Positions 35,834 through 48,316 of a stretch of DNA of 64,000 nucleotides are shown here, piece by piece. Below the pieces are notes generated by a model that was not told where the DNA came from, made no database searches, and saw only the letters and a program-made list of their open reading frames with translations. A program made the position numbers and the translations under genes. The stretch is from Hybos culiciformis. Its lineage: Eukaryota > Arthropoda > Insecta > Diptera > Hybotidae. The stretch is taken from positions 142,883,308 through 142,947,307 of the forward strand of contig OZ023273.1 in NCBI GenBank assembly GCA_964007475.1. The letters run 5' to 3'. Positions within the stretch are counted from its first letter, which is position 1. Each line of letters opens with the position of its first letter.

Positions 35834-38334
35834 ATGACATCAAGACGTCTGCTTTGTAAGGATGGTGGTTTTGCAACACAATTAACATTTCATGTTGGCG
35901 ATAGAATTGACGGTGATCCACTGTGGAGCGCTAGATTTAATGCTACAAATCCCGAAGCAGTGATAAAAAGTCATTTGGATTTTTTGAAAGGTATAACATT
36001 AAAAAAATTTCTCAAACTAACATTATTAATTATTAATAACACTGGCCTACAAAAAAAAAATTTGTATTGGTGCAGCTCTGTTCGCATCTGTAGTCGGTAA
36101 AGTAGTTAGTATGAACTACATTGCTGCTACTAGATGTTAGCTGACAGCTCTGGTTTACCTACAATTCTTATTTAAAATTTTTTACGGTTTTATTCAAAAT
36201 CAGTCCATGTTATAACTACTTTTATGACATTAATCGTATAAATTTATGATGGCAAGTAAGTCAAGAAGTTGCATTAACGATCCTGATATGTTTTGTTACA
36301 TATGAGGTGAGTATATAATGAAAGATCAACGGAAACCGATTAATGACACGGTAATTTGCTTGTATTCTGTATACTTTGGTATTGAAATTGGCAATCAAGA
36401 TAAAGAGCTGATATGAAAAATGTAACTAGTTTTCTTGTATCAGCTCACAAAATATACCCAAAATCAGGTCTAAAATCTTGGGCACCAAAATTAGTGTAGG
36501 CCAGTGTAATTTAATAAATGATAGTTGAATATGATAATTGGAAAGAGAATTTATTTTTGAACTCTTCGAAAAAAAACTTTGAACAGTTTCAACTCTGGTT
36601 TCATTGTTGTGAAAATTATGAAAAGTTAATTCGCAAGTTCAATAACTGAAAAATAATTTAGGTTTTACAATAATTTTTATTTCTATCGCGTCTGTATAAT
36701 AATTGGAAAGGTTAAAGTTGAACAAATTAATTTGTTTATGGAATAAAATTATCATTATTTTCCTCCCTTATTTTTTTGCTAGCCGGAGCTGATATAATTT
36801 TGACGAATACTTATCAAGCAAGTGTTCAAGGCTATGGGGAGTATTTAAAATTGAATGAAGACCAAAGCATTGATTTGATAAAAAAAACTGTATTGCTAGC
36901 ACATGCTGCAAGAGAACAATATTTAACTGAGCAATTACATCAGCTTCAACAGACAAATAATGATAATAATTTAAGATCTCACGGAAATGAAATACCAATG
37001 ATAATTGCATCAATTGGTCCGTATGGAGCGCATTTGCACGATGGTTCAGAATATACTGGTAGTTATGCTGATTATGTTGCACCAGAAAAAATTAAAGCTT
37101 GGCATCGTGTTCGCATAGATGCAGTGTTGAATGCAAGTGTTGACGCATTAGCTATCGAAACTATTCCATGTCAGGTTAGTATTATTTGTTTGTTTTTTCG
37201 TTAAAATTTATAATCAATTGTTAATTTAACTTTTACTCAATTGGATTATAATAATTGGAGAAAACGCTTCTCTATATTCAAAACTTATCAATGAGCCAAT
37301 TTTAGTAGCGTACCCCTACATTTTGTTAAAATTATTTGGGAAAAAACCTTATACTAACTTAATTATATGTAGATACTGAAATTTTTTTTACACATACTCA
37401 TTTTTTTTTATTATACTTACAGGTTGAAGCTGAAGCTTTAGTTGATTTGCTATGCGATGAATATCCAAATGTTAAATTTTGGATTTCTTTTCAATGCAAG
37501 GTACACCTACTTTATTTAATTTAGCTATATTGAATAATGAAATCATTATTGTAATTGTTTAATGTTCATGTTCACATTATATATGTTTGACGACTAATGA
37601 TTATAATCAAGTTTGAATGTAATGTTTTATATCAACATTAAGTTTACGTTGTATGTTTTTTTAGCTTTAACAAATTTATCTGAAAATGAATTACAAATAT
37701 TGTAAATTGAATGTATTTATTCCAAAAATATATGATTTTAACGAGAGCAAATTTTAAAGAATCTACAATACAGAAAATTGTAATTTAAATACGGAATTGT
37801 GATATACAGGTTTTTGTATAAACATTTAACTTATTCTATCATGCATGAATTGCACATTAACATCTTTCATTTATGTGTGAAATTGGACTTAAGAAATTGA
37901 ATATTATTTTTACAATTTAATTTTATTTTAATATTCAGGATGATATAAGAATAGCACATGGTGAGTCTTTTCGTGATGGTGCTTTGGCTGTTTGGCAAAG
38001 GCTTGAGCGGAGAGATGCCTTAGACAAATGCCTAGCAATAGGTGTAAATTGTTTGCACCCAAAATTTGTAACTTCATTATTTAGAACATTAAATGGGAGC
38101 TGTAATAATGATTTAGAAAAAATACCATTAGTCGTCTATCCAAATAGTGGTGAGATTTACGATGTTAAACGAGGTTGGTACGGAAAAGAAGATTGTATTC
38201 CATTAGATCATTATGTTCCAGAGTGGGTTGATTTGGGAGCAAAAATAATTGGAGGCTGTTGTAGAACTTCTGCTCGTGATGTTCGTCGAATTAAAGAAAC
38301 AATTGATAGATTAGCGAAATGTAAAAAAGCCTGA
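35834..38334 (+). CDS. Homocysteine S-methyltransferase, 4 exons
   Basis: Exons 35834-35990, 36783-37174, 37423-37500 and 37939-38334, with GT-AG borders and continuous phase, give 340 residues. The enzyme moves a methyl group from S-methylmethionine or a similar donor to homocysteine to make methionine. The N terminus has the barrel start DGGFATQL, then PLWSARF and AGADIILTNTYQAS. The zinc-binding cysteines expected for the family are visible: C247 in GVNC and C316-C317 in GGCC. IGPYGAHLHDGSEYTG and ALAIETIPC are also family hallmarks. Length is normal. Intron 1 contains a TIR element (36040-36507). An insect counterpart exists in Drosophila (CG10621/CG10623). Function is likely cytosolic sulfur-amino-acid metabolism. 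Confidence 0.93.
36040..36507. mobile_element. MITE in intron 1 of the homocysteine methyltransferase gene
   Basis: CACTGGCCTAC at 36040-36050 and its reverse complement GTAGGCCAGTG at 36497-36507 bound a 468-bp non-coding insert. Adjacent inner bases are also partly complementary (a GGTGCAGC-like motif on the left, GGCACC on the right). TAA-type bases flank both tips, but the target duplication is uncertain. Confidence 0.7.
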
Positions 38335-38928
38335 AAAAGTTTTGTTTTGATAAATTAATTGGTTTATATAATTTTAATTATTATTGAGATTAAATTGTAA
38401 ATAATATAATAATGTAAAAATGGAAAAAGAATATAATTACCTATGAAAATATAAATGATTTCCAAAAAACTCAATTTGTTCTTAAATTTTTAAATTTGAT
38501 CATAACATAGGTTGGAATTGATTGAATATTGTACTGTCAAGTGAGTAAAATTCCAACATCAGTTCCGGGGATTAAATTAAACAAACAAATACACAAAAAA
38601 GATTGTGAAATTAATAAAATTGGGTAAAAAGCATATATCTTTTAAGCCTTGACAATAACAGTCCTACAGATCCCACCCAGTTCGAATATCTTCTAAATAA
38701 GAACTGTAATAGTAAGCTAATAATACATTTCTTTTATATTATTATATTGAGTGCAAATTTAATAATTGTGTTTTGAAAATACATAATGTTCAACAATTTT
38801 AATTTTTTTGCTTAAACCATAACTTTTAAAGTTTCACAACAATATTTTCAATTAAAAAAAATTTTAATTTTAATAGATTTAATAAATATCGAGGTTATTA
38901 AAAAAAACCCTATTTAAATTTTTTAATT
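38335..38928. other. Convergent 3' flanks of methyltransferase and Rab3-GAP2
   Basis: AT-rich sequence between two convergent stop codons. No gene is seen. Confidence 0.5.
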
Positions 38929-41900
38929 TTATTTTTTGCTTGAGTTTGCTTTAAGCAACATGCATGCATCAAATAATTGACCGGCTATTCTTAAATTTTT
39001 TGATTCCTTTGCTGATAAACATTGAAAAGATTTCGAAGCTAACTGCGTTAATGATGCTAACTCTATTTCATCGGGACGCTCAGCTGCTATCGGAATCTCT
39101 GGTGCTTTTTCTTTCTAAAAATTAAAATACTTACATAGATTTTATGTTATGAAAACATAGAGAGTTGTTCCTCAAGAAAAATCATGATTTTTTTTAGTTA
39201 TCATAAAGCAAAATTATATGGATTTTTTACTTACTAAAAAATCTAGATAATTTAATAATTGTGTACCAATCGATGCGACTTGACAAAAAATTGATTGAGA
39301 ATTTGATGAATAAAGATTTAATCGTCTTCCAGCGATTTCCAATAAAAGAGGTCCTATGGATTCTTGATCCACAATTGATTCTAAAAGTTCTTCGGCATAA
39401 GTGTCCCAACCATGTGCATACAATTCTACAACCTAAAAATATTAAAAGTTATCATATTAAATCAAAAATTGTTTTATCAAATATGTACATAACAAATGTT
39501 AGATCGAAATGGTAATATTTATCGAAATTAAATGTTTTAGGATGTATGGTTAGTTTTGAAATTAATTTTCGGTTCGAAATTGATTTCTTATCTGCTGTTT
39601 ATAATAGCGAACCAAAAAAAAAAAAAAAAAACCAAAAACAATATTTTCAATAACTGAAGATAGCTTCTAAAACTCTCAAGCGACATTATAGTTATAAAGA
39701 AATCTGTTTTTTATTTAACGTTTTTATCCCTTATTCTTTAGGTAATTTTTTTCATATATTTACTGAAATGGTAAATAATGATATGTGAAAAATTGATAAG
39801 AAGTGAATATGAATATATTGCCTTTTTATAGGTTTAAAAAACAATATTTTTTGTTCTGCTCATAAACTTCAAAACGAAACTGAAATTTATTCACATTTTA
39901 TCATTTTATTGTTATCTGATCGAAAAAAAAAATGTATATACTTAATTATATCTCAACATCCCTACACAGGTATTTTTTTGTGCATTATTTTATGGAAAAA
40001 CAAATAGTGAAACTGAAGATTCTTAAAAAAAAAAAAATGTATTTTCCTTAATTTTAATTAGTAAACTATTAGGTAGGAGAATAAATATAAAAATTAACTA
40101 TGTGTATCTAATATTTTATATTAAAAGCCTTATATTACTCATGATTATTATTCTTATATTATCCAGTTTTTTTAGGATTACGATAATTAATGGAACGAAA
40201 AATGTAAAACTATTATAAACTATTTTGAAGATTTGATAAAATTTTATGTAATATAAAACTCAAGTTAGTTATAGTTTTCGTATTATTTTTTGTGTCTACC
40301 AACTGTCTGTTTAATGTACAACAGAACTAAAAACTTTTTTATATTCATCAAATTTTGGCATCTTGCTGTTGTGACTTTTGTAATAAATTTCTTTACAAAT
40401 AATTTCTAACTTTTACAGATAGATTTAAAATACAGTGCCTAGTTAGAATAGTTTTTAAAATAAATTTTTTGTTTTCCTTCTACATGAATATCTACATTAT
40501 TTGTTTTTTTTTTTTTTTAATATGTATTACACCTGTGTATCTTCCGACATAAATAGATCAAACTATTATATAATCATTATATTGTTTGCTTGCAACTATA
40601 TTATTTCATTTAAGTATTGTTAGAATTTATCAGAGAAAAAAAAAACTGAAAAATAAGAATCTTAACATAACAAAAAAAAAAAAAGGAATAATGATCATAT
40701 TATTGAAAGATAAATTTTATTTCAGTAATATTTGAGATTTTGAACAGATTGCTCCTCTAGTGTTTAAAAAAAAAAAATGAATTATTTTAAGGAATTTTAT
40801 AAAATTTTCTTCCGTAGTCCAGCTTTGATTAAAGTAACACCTAAAAATTTGGTATTCATAACTGGCTGTGATTCCGGTTTAGGGTAACTATAATTTATAA
40901 ACTTGTGGTATTTTTGAAAACAAAAACTAATTATATATACCTACCTACTTAGAATATTGTCGTTTAGAAAAGGCCCTCTCATGAACATTTTTAACAAAGA
41001 TAGTAGTTTATTTCAAATTTTATTAGATCTTGAGTTATTCAACTTGTAACGTAATGAACAGAATAGTATGAAATGAAATAATAATTTTTAAGATATAAAT
41101 TTTTGTGAAAATGTAAGCTAATTAATTTTACAGATTTAATTTAGCTCTTCATTGCCATTCGCTTCGTATGACTGTTATTGCTGGTTGCTTAAGTCTAAAT
41201 TCAGATGGAATAAAAATATTGAAAGAACTCCATGATTCTGATCGTATAATACCAATTGAATTAAATTTGTTGAAAGATGATACTATAAAAAAATCGCATC
41301 AATTTATTGAAAACATGTGTAATAATGATGAATTTAAGTTTTCTGGATTTGTAAATAATGCTGGAGTTATGATTTTTGGAGAATTGGAGTGGCAAACTGA
41401 GGAAATTGTTCAACAACAAATTGAAGTTAATTTATTGGGTCCAATGAAATTGACAAAAACCTTTCTGCCATTGATTCGGAGACATAAAACTCGAATAATT
41501 AATGTTACAAGTCATTGTGGATTACATGTAAGTAACTATGACGTAAGTTGTTTAATCAATTATACAAAAAATTTATTTTAGAGTCTTTCTGGTCTTGCGC
41601 CGTATTCGGCCTCAAAAAGTGGTCTTAAGCATTTTAATGATGCACTGCGAATAGAATTGCATAAATATGGAGTTCATGTTGTAAATTTTATTCCTGGTTC
41701 TTTTGTAATGTCGAGCAACATTGCAGCTAGACAAGAAGAATACTCGAAAGAAATGAAATCACGAATGACTAAAGAACAATTGAATTTCTATGGCGATTAT
41801 TATGACTGTTATATGGCATATTTAAAAATGATTTCTGGTTATAAAAATCCAACCAACATGAGAGATAAATTGCTGATGCAAAAATTTGAAGAAGCTCTAC

Positions 41901-44900
41901 TTGCTGACGAACCAAAACCGGTTTATATACACGAACCGTGGAGGTAATTCACTATATATATATATAGATTTAGGGGTTATGGGTATATTGTTATATGCAT
42001 AAAATAATATATAATCATATAAGTCATATACATAAATAAACATTATACTCGTAGTCTAAATTAAATTTACAAAAATTGGATGGATATGACCGAAAATTAT
42101 TTTTATCAGTATTTGTAAATAATCCCTTGCAAATGGTTAATTTCTGACATTTAAATTAATTAAAATTAATTAAGCAAATTTTTTGTTTTTCATTTCCTTT
42201 CTTTCAGATACACATTATATTACAATTTATTTAAAATAATGCCAACAAGAATATCAGATTTGTTGACTGAAAAATTTTTAACAATGCCGAAATATCAAAA
42301 AGCAATTGAATAACTAAGTTTAGAAATGGCAAAATAAATGATCTAACTTTCTAATAAAATTAATAAATTTAAGATAATTTTGTTAAAACTATACATAATA
42401 TTCATAATAAATAATGTTTGTCATATATGATTAAAGAGAAATTTATTACAAATTTATTAATGAAAAAATCATTGGTAAATATTTAAAAATAATTATGTTT
42501 CACGTGTCCTTTCATAAAACTTATTCGGCCTTAGCTTGAAGCAGATTCTGATTATAGGAATTCATATGCCATTCGTACGGAAATTAGAACAATTTTTCAA
42601 TTCAAAATTATAATAAATCCGTTTATATATAACCTGCTTACTGATTGATTGAAATGTCGTACTACTTCCATCAATAAAAAATAAAAAAAAAAAAATATTA
42701 AACACAAGAGTATTTTATATACACGAAATAATACAAAAATAAAATCCAAACTATTATTCAGTTTACATTTTTACCGCGAAGCTTAGGCATCTCCATAAAT
42801 TTCAATTCTCAAAAGTCTAAAATTATGTGTAGGTATAAAATTAGTTGATTACATAATTAAAATTTTCATTATCAATATATTTAAACTAATTAACAGAATT
42901 GTAAACCTCAAACTTTTTTTGATTTAAATTTTACTTAAATAATTATATTTAATACTAAAAAGGATTTACCTGATGTTTTTCTATCACTGATTTATCCGTG
43001 TCCCATAAAAATGCCAATTCTAAAATTTTCTCCATATAAAGCTGATGTTCTAATACATAAAGCCTTTCTAGATCTTCTCGAATTAAGTCCATAGATGCTG
43101 AAACTGTCTTACATAAGAATAGTTCACGATTTTTTTGCAAAACTTGATCAGCTTTTAATAATGAATAACTTAATTCACGATTAATTTCAGCAAAAAAAGT
43201 TTCATTAGACATGGTGTCAAAAAGTGTACTTATGGGTTTTGGAAATTTCAATTGGAAATATGCAATTAAATGTAAAACTTTTATAAGCTCGACATGAACT
43301 CTCAATATTTCTTCAATAGCATGATTTTGTTGTAAAGCGAGAAAAGTCAATGGTACCTGGCTGTCTTGTAAAATTTCTTCAAATTTCAATTCTCTTTTGT
43401 CAAAATGCATTGATAATTGAAAACATTTTAAGAATTCTAGACTTGATTCGAGAAATTCAGGTATTAGACTAACAGGCATTCCTATGTCTTGTTGACACAA
43501 ATGATTATTAGGTAATTTTCCCACCTTTTGAATTATTTTTTTTATTGCTTCTAGTGGAATTTTCAAATGAGCATTCCAAATCATACAACACAGACCATGT
43601 TCTAATGCTAAATCAGATTTTTTAAAAGTATCTAAGCATGCTAGTCCAGCTTTTAAAAATTCCAAATTTTGAAGATTTTTACTCCAATGACAGAAAAACT
43701 CCCACGCCATTTGAGTTATTAACAAACCATTATCTAAGCTAAATGGAAAATGCTGTCTAAGATGTTTTAAATAAACTAAAACAGGATCCGGTTTTGATGG
43801 TGTATCTTCATCATCGGTTACAATTGCGTCAGCATCAGGTATTTCTTCAGTCTTTTTTTGTTGCGTATTTGAACTTTTTACTAATTCAGTATCTAATTTC
43901 TTTGGATCTATGCCGGAATTTGTTAACCACTTAGAAACTAATTCTGACACAATTCCTTTACCTCCAGTACACAATATCGATTTTAAACTACAATCTGGTT
44001 TTTCGTACGGTATTGTTGGCATTACAGGATTAGAACTCATTACTGAAACACTTAAATATGAGAATAAATTAAAACAGTTAACGATGGAAAAAAATAGTTG
44101 TTCTTAGTTTAAAAAAAGGTTTGTGGTTTGAGGCTCTGCAAGTTATATAAATTTACATTATAACTAATTAGTTATGGGTCATATAATATGCTGTAAATTT
44201 CTTCATTGACAAACTCTTTATATTTACATTAATTTTTTACCTCAAAATTGCTCCAAGTACTGAAACATCGTCCAATTTTCCTATTAATAGAGACCATTGT
44301 GCTGTTTCCTGAGATACTTCTTCCCAATTGTTTTCATATTCGTCGTTCGAAGAATCCTTAAGATTAAAAATAATAAATATTGAAATTTTGTGTTATCAAT
44401 TAAGTACTGAGAAATAACAATAACCTCATTGAATTGTCTTGATACTGCTACATTTCTACAGACAATAGCAGTTAATAGTCCTCTTAGAGCACTAGGGCAT
44501 TCCAGCAGTGATTCTCTAATATTTTGCCACCATGGAGAAATTGAATCGTATTCAAAATTGGCACCATCTTCTGCTAAATCACAAATATGTTGAATAATTA
44601 TTGCTAGACGAGCCATATCTTCATAAATTTCCTCACTTAAAATTAAAAAGAAAAAGGTTTTTAAGATATTTTGTAATAAGTTGGCATTTAAAATTTTATA
44701 GAATCAAAATATTTAAAAACTAAGCAAGAAAAGAGAAGTGATAAAGACTTTAAATTGTTGCTCAGAGATGTTGAAAAATAAGTGCATACAATTTTTAAGA
44801 CATTTTTTTTTTGCTTAAGAGGGTTTTAAGAATTCTATAAACATTATAAGGGAAAATCAATACAGAAACGCATAAAATAATTTACAACCTTTAAGATTGT

Positions 44901-47701
44901 TTTCTTACCATTTCAAATAGTTAAATGGCTTTTCCAACCAATAGTTTATAACTAAAGACATTAGAATATCACAATTCAATAAATTTCTTTTGGTGATTTC
45001 AAAAAAAGCATTCAAATTTTGACCTTTATTTAGAAATTGTCCAAACAAATTGCCACCAATGAAACCGAACAGCTCTGATTTCTGATCATTTAATTCTAAT
45101 TGTTCTGAATTTACATTAAAAATGCTTAAATAATCTACGAAATCACCCTGTTGTTGTTGTTTTTCCTGAAATTTCACTTTCTGATTATGAGAATTAGATG
45201 AATTCTCTAAGTGAGATAAATCTAATAAATTTTGAATTGTTTTCAAATCATTTTCAGTTAAGTTAAATTTTTTGAATGAAATTTTAACATTTTCATTCGG
45301 TGAATTTTCATATTGTAATCCTATATAGAATTCAACTAAATTTTCATAATTTTCTAATAATGTAGTCAAATTTTCCCCAGATATACTAAATGATCGTTGT
45401 AAATGAAAATTATCAGAATTATCTCCTTCAGATTGATTCAAAATAGATGAATTCCTTAAGGCTGCACATGCTGCTTGAAATAAAACAGGTTTAATTCGTT
45501 TATTTTTTGCCAATAGTTCAAGGCACTGTAATCGAATTTCATCAGTTTGAAGATTTCTACAGAGTGTTTCGAATTCTTCAATTATTTCTTCTAATTTAGT
45601 CTCATCATCAATATCGGAACGTAAAAATGTTTTCATTCGCCTTAGCAAGTGTACATCTTTGGCAGTTTTAGAATTTTCTTCACTTAATGCACAATGGAAT
45701 GGTACTGTTATTTCTTTTAAAGTGTTATCAGAAGGATCCAAAAAAAGACAGCCGTGTATGTTAAATTTTGGTTTGGCGTTCATTGATATATTTAATAAAC
45801 CATAATTATTATAAGATAATTGTCCATTTTTGCTAACACTGAATGCAGCAACTTTTGCTCCATTTTGTAATGTCCAAATTTCCATACAACTCATTCTAGG
45901 TGAATAGATGACCAAAAATAATGATTTCCGTTTTATTGTTTTGTCACCTTTCAATGTTTTTTCTTTAGCTCTTATGAACGAGCATTGTGCATCTCGATAG
46001 CCTAAAAAAGGTTAATTTATAATTAGAAGACGACACATTTGAGGAAATAGTTTTCAATTTGTCGCCAGTAACAAAAATATTGTTTTTTATGAAGGGGAAG
46101 TTAATTATCGATGGAAGTAAGATATATTGACAAATTGATAAAATTATTTCCATTAAAAAAAAAATGTTTTTTTACAATACAATTTTTCTTTATATTCTCC
46201 TTGAAATTACTGACCTTTCCAAATTCTTAACGCAACACCTCGGTTACAATCAATTAACAGAACTCTATGCAAATTGTCTGATACAGCTGCCAGCCTATTA
46301 CCAGGAGCAAGCCAAATATTGAAGCCTTGTCGTTGAATATCACAAATACCAAATTTACATTGCATTGCCTCTCCCGGTTGTATCACTTGTTGCTGTTGTT
46401 GATCATCTTGAATCGTGCTAGACTTGAACCAACCTGATAGTGATGTGGGCAGTGAGGATAAAACCTTATTTGCTACCGCTTTAGCTACATCACCCAAATC
46501 TGGTTGAATAAATCCTTCTTTGCCATAATAAAAACCCGCATATGGTTTTAATCCGACTCCCACAATAAGATTTCTTATCGGTGGTGAGCTTCTCGATTTC
46601 GAATAAAAACCTTTTTCTAGAGATTGTTCTAAGAAATTATCAAAGGCAGACGTTTCCTGTAGGCCAACAACTACACTGTCATTTATTGTGCCACCCGATC
46701 TTTGTCTGTATTCCCATTTTCGACAAGGTACTGTGTCTGGAACACTAGTTTGTGGTTTATTATAATTCCTATTTAAATTTTGTTTCACTGCCTTTAGAAC
46801 TGAAAATATTTGTTGACCTTGAAGAATACAAACACACGATTGATAACCTATATGAATTTCTTCTGGCTGATTATAGCCTGATTGTGCTTTCAGACATTGA
46901 ACTGATTCATTGTGCCATCTTTGTGAGAATATCTGTATTCCTGAATCTGTGTAAAATAATACTAAACCAGAAGATAAACCAATTGCTATACAAGTCCAGT
47001 CGGCTCCCGAATGTACATTTGGCCCGTAAATTGGTAAGCAAATAATGTTTGTAATAATCTCGTTAGGATTTTCAAGCTCACCACGCCAGCCAATTGTAAA
47101 ATTAGATTGATTTTGGGTTTGTGACCATTGATTAGAAATTAGAATAACAATTTTACATCCATGTGCAAACGCAATCGCCTCACCAGTTGGTGATATCGAA
47201 TAAAAAACTGCATTCAACCAGTATTCATCTAAAATTAAAAATTAATTAAAAAACTAAAATTTTTATTTTTTGAATCTGATGAATATGCAAAGTTGGCCTA
47301 CATTCTTTTGTGGTAAAAAGCAATTCCGAAAACTAGAGAACGAATGTCAAAGGGATCATAGGTTACGTACAGGTAGGTAAGTACCTACCTTCGCATTTGA
47401 AAATATTAAAAGGGGGAAACCTTAATTTCAGGTCATAATGATTAGAATTTGTAATTTGTAAGAAAAAAAAAACTCTAAATAAATTTTGTTCAAATTTCCA
47501 TAAAAACAATCAATTTTATCTTTTATGTATACTTGAAGTTGATTGATACTTGATACTTTTACTTGATATTAGATGATAGGTCTATTAATTAATTATAATT
47601 ACAACACACCATGAACACGACCTACCACCAGAAAATCCAAAAAAAGTTTGAACTTCATTTAAATCTGAAATTTTTGCAAATATTTTAACTTCACATGACA
47701 T
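38929..47701 (-). CDS. Rab3-GAP2: Rab3 GTPase-activating protein non-catalytic subunit, 8 exons
   Basis: Exons (minus strand, in order): 47701-47626, 47228-46215, 46001-44909, 44635-44425, 44356-44241, 44050-42970, 39432-39235 and 39114-38929. All have GT-AG borders and phases agree, giving 1,324 residues, close to the family's usual 1,300-1,400. The N-terminal part (exons 1-3) is the beta-propeller-like RAB3GAP2 region: [76 protein letters not shown]. The C-terminal half is helical ([35 protein letters not shown]). With the catalytic subunit it inactivates Rab3 in exocytosis and acts as a Rab18 exchange factor. Exon 1 (MSCEVKIF) was placed by splicing and begins as other family members do. 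Intron 6 is 3.5 kb and holds a nested SDR gene. Confidence 0.93.
40777..42313 (+). CDS. Short-chain dehydrogenase/reductase nested in Rab3-GAP2 intron 6, 4 exons
   Basis: Exons 40777-40883, 41134-41527, 41582-41943 and 42208-42313 give a 322-residue protein. The Rossmann motif is TGCDSGLG (T29-G36), followed by NNAGVM (N110), a catalytic Ser in INVTSHCG and the catalytic pair YSASK (Y175, K179). This is a classical SDR using NAD(P)(H). The extended C terminus and the sequence VVNFIPGSF resemble the 17-beta-hydroxysteroid/retinol dehydrogenase and hydroxybutyrate dehydrogenase branch (SDR9C), but the substrate cannot be told. It lies on the opposite strand inside the sixth intron of Rab3-GAP2, with its own introns. 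The small 54-bp intron between exons 2 and 3 is typical of compact insect genes. Confidence 0.92.
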
Positions 47702-47924
47702 TTTAATATGTATTGGAAAAAAATTTAATCAATTCAAAAAAAAATAAAATTTTAAATTTTTTTTTAGAAAGAAAATAACAAAAGAATATATTTTGCAAAA
47801 AATTATAAAAAAAAAATACTGAACAAAGATTTTTAATATTTTTTTTATGATTTATTTTTGCGGGCTTGCCAGATGGTATAAAAAGTGACGCTCGAAACGC
47901 ATGAACGACCGACCGAGGGTTGGA
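47702..47924. other. 5' flank of Rab3-GAP2
   Basis: Short AT-rich stretch between the Rab3-GAP2 start codon and the foldback copy 2; its promoter is expected here. The frame at 47703-47927 is not supported. Confidence 0.5.
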
Positions 47925-47927
47925 CAT

Positions 47928-48236
47928 TTGCCCGGGATTTGTTTTTGTATCGCGGACATCAAAATGACATTTGTCCGCGATTCGAAATGACTTTTATCGC
48001 GGACAAATGATATTTTGCAAAATGACATTTATCCGCGATAAAAATTAATCGCGGACAAATGATATTTTGCAAAATGACGTTTGTTCGCTAAATATCTGAA
48101 AAATGACATTTGTCCGCTAAAGTTTGAAAATTCAATCGCGGACAAATGTCATTTTACAATCGCGGACAAATGTCATTTTGTAAAATGACATTTGTCCGCG
48201 AAGTTTTCCATACAAATTTCATCGCGGACAAATGTC
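47928..48236. mobile_element. Foldback element of palindromic GCGGACAAATG modules, copy 2 (inverted, loop deleted)
   Basis: The left part matches the reverse complement of the right arm of copy 1: same module order, including the TTTGTTTTTGTATCGCGGAC and TTCGAAATGACTTTT spacers. The right part matches the reverse complement of copy 1's left arm (AGTTTTCCATACAAATTTCA spacer). The ~1.1 kb centre of copy 1 (about 7907-9090) is missing. So this is the same family in opposite orientation with its loop and part of the arms removed. It sits about 230 bp upstream of the Rab3-GAP2 start codon. Confidence 0.85.
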
Positions 48237-48249
48237 CCGCGAACATCAG

Positions 48250-48316
48250 AGTTGAGTTTTCGTAGAGTTGAAAAATTTCATATTAAAAATCAACTCAACG
48301 AAACCTCAACTCTATT
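48250..48316. repeat. Imperfect inverted repeat
   Basis: AGAGTTGAGTTTTCGTAGAG and CTCAACGAAACCTCAACTCT are imperfect reverse complements around a short AT-rich loop, next to foldback copy 2. Confidence 0.7.
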
